Below are positions 19,118-27,397 of a DNA stretch of 64,000 bases, one piece after another. The translations under genes and the position numbers were made by a program. Source of the stretch: Cafeteria roenbergensis. Its lineage: Eukaryota > Sar > Bigyra > Bicosoecida > Cafeteriaceae. The notes under the pieces were generated by a model. That model saw nothing but the letters and a program-made list of their open reading frames with translations. It was not told the origin of the DNA and did not search any database. Position 1 is the stretch's first letter. Every line of letters begins with the position of its first letter. The stretch spans positions 124,001 to 188,000 of the forward strand of contig VLTN01000039.1 of assembly GCA_008330645.1 (NCBI GenBank). Direction: 5' to 3'.

Positions 19118-20330
19118 TCACGTGCAGCACGCTGAGGCCTTCTGGGGCGGCCCGGCCAAGTCTACATGACCCTCACAAGACTTGGTCGGCGGGAGCGATG
19201 GCACTGCCGCGGCTTCTGCCACTTGAGCCAGATGCGCAAAGGCTTCGGTCACGCCAGCGCAAGTCATGGCCGAAGTCTCGAAGAGTCGAACCTTGAACTG
19301 GGTTGCCATCTCGTGGCCCATCTCCGTCGTAACTGTCCGTTTTGTCCCCAGGTCGATTTTGTTTCCGACGAGCACGATTGCCGCTTCGGGGGCTTCCTGC
19401 GGCCGCTGGGATGCAAAATGAGGACCCAACGCCCGAGCGCTTGCAGTGGGCCATGACCAGCGCGTGCCACCGACGCAGGCAGCGCTTCGCCGCTCCGGCA
19501 GCGGGTTCGCCAGGGCGGGGCAGGGGCCACTCACCTTTCGAACGCGGCGGGCCCAGCCGTGCATGTGCCGGAAACTGTCCCGGCAGGTCACGTCATACAC
19601 AAGCATCACAGCTGACGAGTGACGAATGAACTGCTTGGTGATGGAGCGGAACCGTTCCTGGCCGCATGTGTCCCAAATCTGCAAAGGGCGTCGTTGCCGA
19701 CAGCAGCGAGTGTCGCTCTCGAGTCGACGGGCAACGAATGCGTTGCGCCCCACAGCTGCAGGGCCGCGAAGAGCCGGAGCGGAGCACGCACTTGGGCTGC
19801 TCCTTCACGGTCCCCAAGCCCGGGAATGCACAGCGGGCCCGGGCTGCGGCAGTGGGCGGAGGCGAAGCTGCTGCGCGGGACCGAATCTCTCACATCCAGC
19901 CCAATGGTCGTGCCGTCCTCGGCTTTGAACACGTGCGTGAAGAATTCGACCCCCAGAGTGCTCGTCGTGTCGATTCCCCCGCCCCGCAAGCGGCTGGTGA
20001 GCGCTGATTTGCCTACCTCTGCGGAACGAACGTGCAGAAGCAAGGAAACGCGCAACTCGCGGCCGCCTGTGCAAATCCTCGGGGCAGCGCGCGAGGAGGG
20101 GCCAGCCAGCTCCGCCGCGAGCTTGTCACCGCATGCCGCGCACAGTACGGGCGATGGCCCTCCAGGCACACCGCGGCCGGGGGCGGCGGCCGCTTGCAAT
20201 GCGCTCTGAGTGCGGGCGCAACTCCCGCGCCGCGCGCCTCCAGGAGGCAGGCCTGCTCACGGGAGTCTCCTAGGAGGATGACCTTGTGCATCTTGCGCCC
20301 AATGGGCGCAGCCCCGGCAGCTGCGGCCAT
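19118..20330 (-). CDS. Divergent Rab-family small GTPase
   Basis: Four coding exons: 20330-20261, 20018-19894, 19678-19535 and 19396-19118, giving 205 residues. G boxes are GDSQVGKS (21-28), switch I STLGVEFF (43-50), WDTCGQERF (67-75), GNKID (124-128) and ETSAM. The C-terminus, SACCT, carries a geranylgeranyl-type double Cys at 203-204. The Ala of the invariant switch-II DTAGQ is Cys here; the catalytic Gln is kept. I could not assign a Rab subfamily. All three introns sit at the same positions and phases as in the Rab8-like gene at 7435-8840, and exon 3 is 144 nt in both, so the two share ancestry. It should act in vesicle targeting, but the compartment is unknown. It is head-to-head with the next gene. 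Confidence 0.88.
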
Positions 20331-20843
20331 TCAGCCAGCCGCCCAGGCCTGGCCGCAAGTCTGAGTGGCGCACGAGACTGTTGTTGCAGAGTGTCCAGCT
20401 CGGATGCGTGCCGCTCTGCAGCGCGTGGCGAGAGGCAGCCCAAGGCCCGCGGAGCCCAGTGAAGCTCCGAGGAGGGAATTGGTGCCCAAAATTTTGCTCC
20501 ATCTCGTGGGGTGGGGTGGATCTGCTCCGAGGGCGCCAAGCTGCGTGCTTCGCCGCGCGTGACGCGCCCGCACAATTCGTCATCTCTGTGCCGGTGGTCC
20601 CGGCTGCTGGAGCACTTGCCCTCAGTCGACGCCCACACAGCGAACACTTTCCCTCGAGTCAGGGCCTCCGTGAGGGCGGCGGAGAAGGGCAGGCGCTGCG
20701 CTTGCGTCTCCGGCACGAGCCAGAGCTTGGCCGTGTTCAGCAGCAATTGCAGAGGAGTGCAACAGAGGCTTGAGCGGAGCGCCGCAGAGGCCGGCGACGC
20801 TGCACCCTTTGCGTTGCGGGCAGGCGGCCTGCTGCCGACCGGG
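20331..20843. promoter_or_regulatory. Divergent intergenic region between the divergent Rab gene and a coiled-coil gene
   Basis: 513 bp between start codons. A frame continuous with the downstream gene is open from about 20511 but has no ATG before 20844, so I treat it as 5' leader. No recognised motifs. Confidence 0.4.
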
Positions 20844-23800
20844 ATGGATGGCGGCCACCCCAAATCAGCTTCTAAGTATTCCACGTTCTTCCGGGGTCAT
20901 CGGGCCGTGGCAAAGGCACCGCGGCCGGATGACAGCCGAACGGACCGGGCTCGGAGGCCGGCAACTACTCCTCCTCAGGGCCGCCCGGAGGTGCCACCAC
21001 GGCCCGTAGGAGTCGACAGCCCGATTTCGATGCTGCCGCGGCTACAGGCCACCCCGGGAGTGGTTCTGCCCGTGCGAGGCCGAGGGGAGGCTGGTGCAGG
21101 TGCAGCGCCTGTGATCGCGTCTTGGGCTCGCCAGGGCCATGCTATCCCCCCAGCAAGGAGCCAGGTCCCGCAAGCCGACCCAGGAGCAGAGGTTCCTGTT
21201 GGGCAAAACCCGGTTCCGGCCCCGGTGCCGGGCTCCGGTAGCGACGCCAGCAAGGGAGCACCGAGCCCCGCCGAGGCGCAGCAGCATCCCGCCCGCCCGC
21301 CGCACCCAGGGCCTGAGTTGCAGCCAGGCCCTCGCGATTCACGCGAGCCAGCGCTGGCTGCTGTTGATCCACGCAGGGCCCCCGGCCCTGACGGGGACGG
21401 CGCTCGCAGGGCGTCTGGCAGCGTGGCCAGCGAGGCAGGTTCGCTCGTTGCGCCAGTCCGGGCCACCACGGCGCCCACCAGCGACGACTCGAGCCGCCTT
21501 GCCCGTCTCCGGGCTGCTCGGTCTGGCCGGCGTCCCCTGGTTTCGTCCAAGGGCGCCGGCGCGCCCGCCACGGCGGCAACGCGCTCCCAGCCGGCCCCGT
21601 CCAAAGCGACCCGCGCCCCTGCCCCGCCAGCGTCCAGCCAAGCGGCCGAAGAAGCAGCGGCCGGAGCGCACGAGACCTCTACGCGTGCGGGCCCAGCAAT
21701 ACCGCCGCCTGCGGTGTCGGCGTCGACGGCGGCGCCGTCGGCAGCGCCTATTGACTCAATCGGCGCTGCCGAGTCGTGGTCGGCCCCGCCCGACGAGGGC
21801 GACCTCCTCCCGCCGCCCCCGCCCCCGCCGCCGCCACGGCGCAGCTCTCCGTCAGCCAGCCCCCCTGCTGCAGCCCCGCGCACGCCCACCGCAGGCCACG
21901 CAGCCGCGGCAAGCGCTGGGCGGGCGCAGGCCCCAGCTTCGTCTGGCGTTGCAGCCCCGCCAGCGCCGGGACGGAGCGGCCCAGCCGCGGCGGACGCCGC
22001 CCCGGGCGGGCCGGAGGGTGTCGCGGCGAAGGACGCGGCCCAAACGGCGGAGAACCCCTCGGAAGGCGGCGGCGGCGGCGCGGCGGGCCCACGGTCTTCC
22101 TCCGGCGGCAGGGGCGCTGGGACCGAGCTGGCGGCCGCCGACGAGGCTGTCCCAAGGCGCGCGCCGACGCAGACCGGCGGGAGCGCGCCGACCTGGGCCG
22201 CGGGGGCCACGCAGGAGGCTGGCGGCGCCTCAGAGGATTCGCGCGCCCGAGCCGACGACGCTGTGGCAGACGCCGGGGCAGCAGCGGAAGCCGCTGTTCG
22301 GGCAGCGGAGGCCGAGGCTGCTGCCGCAGTGGCAGCGGCAGAGCGTCGCCACCGCAGGAACCTTGCCGCAGCCACCTCCGCGGCGGAGCTGCGCGCGGCG
22401 GCGGCGGAGGAGGAGTCCGAAGCGCTACGAGCAGAGGCCGAGCGACTGCGCGCCGCCGCCGCCGAGGCCGACGGCCGGGCCGCGAGGGCTGCCGACCGCG
22501 CTGCCGCCGTCGGCCGCGAGCTCGCCGCCGCGAAGAGCCGGTCGGCAGAGCTGGAGGGACTGCTGGCCGCGGCGCACACGCGCCATGCCGCGATGCGGGA
22601 AGAGGCCCTCTCACGCGCCGAGCGCAGCGTTGCGGCGGTGTACCAGAGGGTGAGCTCGGAGGCGGAGGCCGCCTTGCTCCGCGTGCGGCAGGAGGTGCAG
22701 AGCGTGCTGCGAGGGGTGGCGGCCAGCGCGGAGGCAGAGCAGGAGGAGCGGCGCCGGCAGGCGGAGCGCGATGAGGCGGAGAGGCGCCGCTTCGAAGCGA
22801 CGGTGATGGAGCGGGCGGGGGCGATGGCGGGGAGGTTCAAGGACGCCGCCGAGGCCGCTGTGCGAAGCGCGGCCAACGCTAGAGACAGCTCTGCGCTCGA
22901 GGCGCTCGATCGCCTCCAGGCCGAGGAGGACGAGAGACGTGCCTGGCAGATGCAGCTGGAGCGGTCGGCGAGGGAGGCGGTCAGGGCGGCGCGGGAGGAC
23001 GCGTCCAACGCCCGGGCAGAGCTGGAGGCGGAGCGGGAGTCGCTCGGGAGAGAGCATCACGCCCTGCGGGCTAGGTTCGCAGCCCACTCGCGGGAGGTGG
23101 AGGCGAGACTGCGACAGCGGGCCGCCGCGGCGGTTGAGCAGGCCAGGGCGTCGGCCATGGCAGCCGCCCGGCACGAGCTGGAGGCGAGGCTGCGAGCCGG
23201 GGCGGTGGCGAGAGGCGTTGGCGTGTCCCTCCCTGGAAGCCCGGTCGACGGCCCCGGAGGCGCACAGCGCGACGGCGGCGCCGGCGCGGCGTCTGGGGCC
23301 GGAGCGCAGCGCGCCCTCCCGCAGGCTGGCGGCGCAGCCCTCGGCAGAGCCGGCGCTGGCGGCATCCAAGGTGTCCTCAGCGGCCAAGCCGAGGCCTCGT
23401 CTTCAGCGGCGCCCCCGCTTGCGGCCGTGGGAGACCCCGCCTGGCCCGCGGACGGGTCCGGCAGAGCTGGCGGCAGAGCCGGCGGGGACGCGGCGGCCGG
23501 CAGAGGCAGGGCGGCGCACCGGCCCAGCGCAGCGTCCCTTGAGCCGCTTGACGCTGGCCCGGAGGGCCTTGCCGCCCCCAAGAACCTCCCCACTGACACC
23601 TGGCCGGGGGAGGGCGATCGAGGCAGCCGTGATGGCCGAGAGACTGAAACGGACCGAGAGCGTGGCAGTGAGCGTGGCAGCGAGCGTGGCAGCGAGCGTG
23701 GCAGCGAGCGTGGCAGCGAGCGTGGCAGCGATCGTGGCAGCGAGAGAGGCTCCGGGGCGCTAGCGGCGCCATCGGCGAGCCAAGACCGGCCGAACGGTGG

Positions 23801-25232
23801 TCACGCCGCCCGGGGAGCGGCGGAGGGCAGGGCGAGGGACTCCACGCCTGAGCCGGATGCGGCGCACGCACAGGGGGCTGGCCACCTGGCCGTCGGTGCC
23901 AGCGGCCTCCCGGGCGTGAAGCGGCCCCCGCCGGAGCTGCCAGCTGAGAAGGCCATGCGCGTGATGCCGGCCAGCCCGGCCGTTGCAGCCGTGACTCCTG
24001 GGTTTCGCCGCCCGGCCGCTTCGACAGGTCGTGATGCTCCGCCGCTTGACTCGACCGTGGCCTCGACCACACCCGCCGCCCCGGCCCGCTCAGCCAAGGC
24101 GGAAGCAGACGCCAAGCGCCAGCTGGAGGCGCTGCTTGTCGCTGCGAAGCGGAGCGCGGCGGGCGCCGCGCCGCCAACGCAGCCAGCCTCGAGCGCGCCG
24201 GAGGCGGCAGTCTCGACTGCTCGGCGGGCCGGGGCGCCAGCGCCCGCTTCAGTGACGGCGGCTGCAGCCACGCTGGCGCCAGCCGGGGGAGCGCACGCCG
24301 GGGTATCCGCCTCCACGACGCAAGCGCCAGAGGCCACGGCAGCGTCCCGACCGCCCGCCGGAGCCTCGCGAGCTGGAGCCGAAGCAGCAGCACCAGTCGC
24401 GGCTTCAGCAGCAGCACCAGCACCAGCACCAGCGCCAGCACCGGCACCGGCACCAGCAGCCGCAGAAGCAGCAGCCACGAAGGGGGACCGGTCGGCGACA
24501 CCGTCCCCGGTCGCATCAGGCTCTTCTGGCATGGCCGGAGCCGACGGCGACGGCCGCGCCGGCAGGCGGCCGCAGCCGCCACGGCCCGAGCCCGCTCCTC
24601 GCCGAACCCACGGCGGCCCCGCCTCCAGAGCCTCCCGCAGCCGGCCCAGCTCGCCCAGCGCATCGGCAGAGCCGCGGTCCCGCGCCAGCGCCGGCAAGCG
24701 CGCGGCTGCCGCTCCGGCGATGTTCGCGAGCCTGGCCAGCGTGCTCTCGCCGGCCCCCGCCGCCCGCCCCAAGGCCAGGCAGGCCGCCAGGGCCGGAAGG
24801 GACGCGTCTCACGCCGCCGGTGGCTCTGGCAATGGCCGCGGCGGACCGGCGCTCGAGCGCGCAGGCGCCGGCGGCGTGCTCGGCGCGCCTGGTCCCAGCC
24901 CCGCCACCCGTGTTGCGGCCGACACCGAGCGTGCCATAGCAGATTTTGAGCGCGCAAGGCCCGCGGGGCGGCGCGGGGGTCGCGGGCCGGCGTCCGACGT
25001 GGTGGACGTGGAGGTAGACTTGCGCGGACCTCGTTTCGCGTCGCCCGACCGGGACTGGCGCCGGGGGGGTGGCGTGGACGAGGAGGACGGTTTCGCGACC
25101 CCTGCCACTGAGGTGTTCACGGCGCAGCTGGGCGGCGCCGATGTGATGGACGATGTCCTGCACACGATGAGCGGGGAGGAGCGGGCGGCGTGGGCGGCGG
25201 TGAGCAGCAACTATGCTGCCGCCACCGAGTGA
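20844..25232 (+). CDS. Large low-complexity coiled-coil protein, function unknown
   Basis: One uninterrupted frame of 1,462 codons from the first in-frame ATG (20844). It begins MDGGHPKSASKYSTFFRG. Residues about 50-475 are Pro/Ala/Arg/Ser-rich. Residues about 480-790 form a long Ala/Glu/Arg heptad region (for example ERRRQAERDEAERRRFEATV), a convincing coiled coil. A GSER-type 12-bp repeat encodes 939-966. Ala/Pro-rich sequence follows, including alternating Pro-Ala near 1190-1220. The C-terminus is ordered-looking and acidic (DVVDVEVDLRG; VMDDVLHTMSGEERAAW). It has the same general plan as the 2,436-residue protein at 11512-18822 (helical core, disordered flanks, short acidic C-terminus), but I see no shared motif that proves homology. 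Its function and partners are unknown. Confidence 0.72.
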   Translation: MDGGHPKSASKYSTFFRGHRAVAKAPRPDDSRTDRARRPATTPPQGRPEVPPRPVGVDSPISMLPRLQATPGVVLPVRGRGEAGAGAAPVIASWARQGHAIPPARSQVPQADPGAEVPVGQNPVPAPVPGSGSDASKGAPSPAEAQQHPARPPHPGPELQPGPRDSREPALAAVDPRRAPGPDGDGARRASGSVASEAGSLVAPVRATTAPTSDDSSRLARLRAARSGRRPLVSSKGAGAPATAATRSQPAPSKATRAPAPPASSQAAEEAAAGAHETSTRAGPAIPPPAVSASTAAPSAAPIDSIGAAESWSAPPDEGDLLPPPPPPPPPRRSSPSASPPAAAPRTPTAGHAAAASAGRAQAPASSGVAAPPAPGRSGPAAADAAPGGPEGVAAKDAAQTAENPSEGGGGGAAGPRSSSGGRGAGTELAAADEAVPRRAPTQTGGSAPTWAAGATQEAGGASEDSRARADDAVADAGAAAEAAVRAAEAEAAAAVAAAERRHRRNLAAATSAAELRAAAAEEESEALRAEAERLRAAAAEADGRAARAADRAAAVGRELAAAKSRSAELEGLLAAAHTRHAAMREEALSRAERSVAAVYQRVSSEAEAALLRVRQEVQSVLRGVAASAEAEQEERRRQAERDEAERRRFEATVMERAGAMAGRFKDAAEAAVRSAANARDSSALEALDRLQAEEDERRAWQMQLERSAREAVRAAREDASNARAELEAERESLGREHHALRARFAAHSREVEARLRQRAAAAVEQARASAMAAARHELEARLRAGAVARGVGVSLPGSPVDGPGGAQRDGGAGAASGAGAQRALPQAGGAALGRAGAGGIQGVLSGQAEASSSAAPPLAAVGDPAWPADGSGRAGGRAGGDAAAGRGRAAHRPSAASLEPLDAGPEGLAAPKNLPTDTWPGEGDRGSRDGRETETDRERGSERGSERGSERGSERGSERGSDRGSERGSGALAAPSASQDRPNGGHAARGAAEGRARDSTPEPDAAHAQGAGHLAVGASGLPGVKRPPPELPAEKAMRVMPASPAVAAVTPGFRRPAASTGRDAPPLDSTVASTTPAAPARSAKAEADAKRQLEALLVAAKRSAAGAAPPTQPASSAPEAAVSTARRAGAPAPASVTAAAATLAPAGGAHAGVSASTTQAPEATAASRPPAGASRAGAEAAAPVAASAAAPAPAPAPAPAPAPAAAEAAATKGDRSATPSPVASGSSGMAGADGDGRAGRRPQPPRPEPAPRRTHGGPASRASRSRPSSPSASAEPRSRASAGKRAAAAPAMFASLASVLSPAPAARPKARQAARAGRDASHAAGGSGNGRGGPALERAGAGGVLGAPGPSPATRVAADTERAIADFERARPAGRRGGRGPASDVVDVEVDLRGPRFASPDRDWRRGGGVDEEDGFATPATEVFTAQLGGADVMDDVLHTMSGEERAAWAAVSSNYAAATE
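23661..23744 (+). repeat. 12-bp tandem repeat, seven copies, coding for Arg-Gly-Ser-Glu
   Basis: Seven consecutive units of CGTGGCAGCGAG with one or two substitutions (first unit GTGAG, sixth GAT). They are in frame in the coiled-coil gene and encode alternating Arg-Gly-Ser-Glu/Asp. Confidence 0.9.
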
Positions 25233-25848
25233 CGAGCTGGCGTTGCTTCGGCTGCCCTCGGCTGTGTGCGAGTGAGCGTGTGTGCGCGTGAGAGAGGGGC
25301 CCCGTTGGCGGCGCGAGCGAGCGAGCGAGCGAGCGGGGAAGCGAGGAGCGCTTGGCGCAAGAGACGCAGGTGTCGCGGTACGGCGGCCACGGGTGGCAGA
25401 GGCGGAGGCACACATGACATTGAAGCCCGTGGATCGCGCGGGACGTGCACAGAGGGAGGGCAGGCGTGGGCGAGAAGGGCGGCTGTGCCTTCTTGCTCAC
25501 GAGGCGAGACAGAATCAGACGCGGGTGGCGATGTCACCCGCTCAGGCCGGCGCGCCCGAGTCGGCAGCAGCAGCGGCGGCGGCAGCGGCGGGGGAAGCAC
25601 AAAGCCACAGGCGCGGTCAGAGGTGGGCGGTGCGCGGCAGCTCCTCAGGGCGGGGCTCCAGGCTACGCGCGAGCAGCGGCGCCTCGGGAACCTCCCGGGC
25701 AGCCGCTCGCAGGCGCGCGCACGCGACCCACCACCACCAGAACCACCACTGCCACCCCGCTACACCACCTGAGCCGTCCCCCGCCACATGCCGTGCGGCC
25801 TGGAGTGGTAGAGGGAGCGGCGGCGAAGGCGCTGTTCGAACCTGCTGC
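25233..25848. other. Convergent 3' region between a coiled-coil gene and eIF4E
   Basis: 616 bp between facing stop codons. It contains a five-copy GCGA microsatellite (25313-25332). No supportable gene. Confidence 0.4.
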
Positions 25849-27067
25849 CTAGATGGTGATGCGCGGGTTGCTGTCGCGGTCCTCGCGGCGGAAGGAGCAG
25901 AAGGCGAGGCTCTCCTCGGGCAAGTCGAGGAGGGTGCGCACGCTGGAGCCAAGGGCGGCCTGGATCTCGAGGTCCTCGGCGGTCTGCACCCAGAGGGCGA
26001 GGCGGTACATCCAGGCTGCGCCAGAGGTGGGGGCGTCCGGGCCCTTGTCGCGCTTGCGCTCGAGCGCAAGGCCCACGATGTCCGACGCGTGGTCAAACGT
26101 CTCCGTGACCATGGCGAAGACGATCTTGCGCCAGACTTGGTCGGGGTCCACCTGGAGCTGGTCCGGCTCCTCAGCTCCTGCCAGGGCATCGGTGGGGTCC
26201 GACTGCGGGAGAGCCCAAAGACGCGGGTGCACGACAAGTGCAAGTTGAGCGCAGACGTTGCAAGCGCCAAGGCGCGCCCGTGTGCGGCAAGGCACGCAAC
26301 GAGCAGGCGGGCGCTTGCGCGCGCGCTCGAAATGGCTTCACTCGGCTGCTGCTGCTCACCGTGAATCGCAGCGGCAAGTCCCAGCGGCCGCCCTTGCTCT
26401 TCACATGCGGGTCCTTCCAGTCAGGGCGGGCGCCCTCCTGGAAGACGAACAGCTGGTGGCCCTCAACGCGGCCGATCAGAGACGAGGGCGTCTCCAGCGC
26501 GGCGAGAGCAGCGATCAGGTCCTCCGCAGTGCCGACGGTGACCACATCCGTCATTACCTTCTTCCAGTCCTTGGGGTTGGACGGGTTGGGCGCACCGTGA
26601 ATGATCGTCCAGCGGCGGCTGAGCTTGTGCTTGCCGTCCAGAACCTCGGGGCTCGGATCGACGGCGCGCGCTGCCGTCTCGGGCAGGTCCGCGCCGGCGG
26701 GGCCGGCAGCGGCAGCTGCAGCAGGCTCGACGCCTGCGATCACAGCAGCGGCAACAGCACACAGTCGAAGAGCGGCCGTTTCGCGGAGAGTGGCCACAGC
26801 CAGCGGCGCGTCCAGGCCAAAAAAACTAGACAACTCTGGGCGGGCCCGACCGCGGAAGCAAACTCAAGCACACGCTTGCGCCGCCTGCCCCCTGCCCGCC
26901 CAGCCGCGCCGGGCGCCCGCGAGCGGAGGCCACGCCCCGACTAGAGAGGCCCCTGCCGGGCCCCATGCACCCGGACCTGCTGGGGCAGCGCGCGCACCGA
27001 CGGCGCCGATTTGCGGCGAGGCTGCCACGGAGAAGTGCAGGCCGCTGGGCAAGCGCTCACCTGCCAT
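25849..27067 (-). CDS. EIF4E: Cap-binding translation initiation factor eIF4E family
   Basis: Three coding exons: 27067-27061 (only 7 nt: Met, Ala and one base), 26733-26360 and 26202-25849, giving 244 residues. Introns are GTGAGC...CGCAG. Family signatures: HKLSRRW (38-44); Trp59 in NPKDW, equivalent to cap-stacking human Trp56; QEGARPDWKD (101-110), with Trp108 at the second cap-stacking position (human Trp102) and the cap-contacting Glu102; KGGRWDL (116-122); and ALWV with Trp198 at the human Trp166 position. The protein should bind the mRNA 5' cap and recruit ribosomes. The dorsal Trp of the TVEDFW motif (human Trp73), which contacts eIF4G and 4E-BP, is replaced: the local sequence is GTAEDLIAAL. 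A short insert lies before the third cap Trp. The tiny first exon is inferred because exon 2 has no ATG upstream of conserved sequence. Confidence 0.87.
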
Positions 27068-27397
27068 TCCTTCGGTGGGGGGGTGTCCCTGCGACCGCAC
27101 GGATGGACCGCTGCGAATGCAAAGGGGGTGGGCGCGAGGATCGGGTGGAAACCGCGTCCTGAGGCTGTGCGCAGCCAGCACGGCGGCAGGCGGAAGCACG
27201 GAGACGGCGCGCAGAGCCGTCGGCCCTCGCCTTCGCGCCGCCAGAGTCCCGCGAACTCAGCAGCTAGTCGGCCAGATATCCGCCACCGACTCACGCCCCC
27301 GCTGAGTTGCGGGGCGCTTGAATTGCACTCGCGGGCACGGCGTCCATCTGCGCCCGGACGGCTGCGACTGGGGCCCCGCACCCAAGCCGCGCGCCCA
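27068..27397. promoter_or_regulatory. Divergent intergenic region between eIF4E and the ELM2/PHD gene
   Basis: 330 bp between the two start codons, shared upstream region of both genes. No clear promoter motif seen. Confidence 0.4.

Noticed and set aside
25260-25850. Several plus-strand frames of 100-360 codons overlapping the eIF4E 3' end
   Set aside because: They run antisense into conserved eIF4E coding sequence and have no conserved features.
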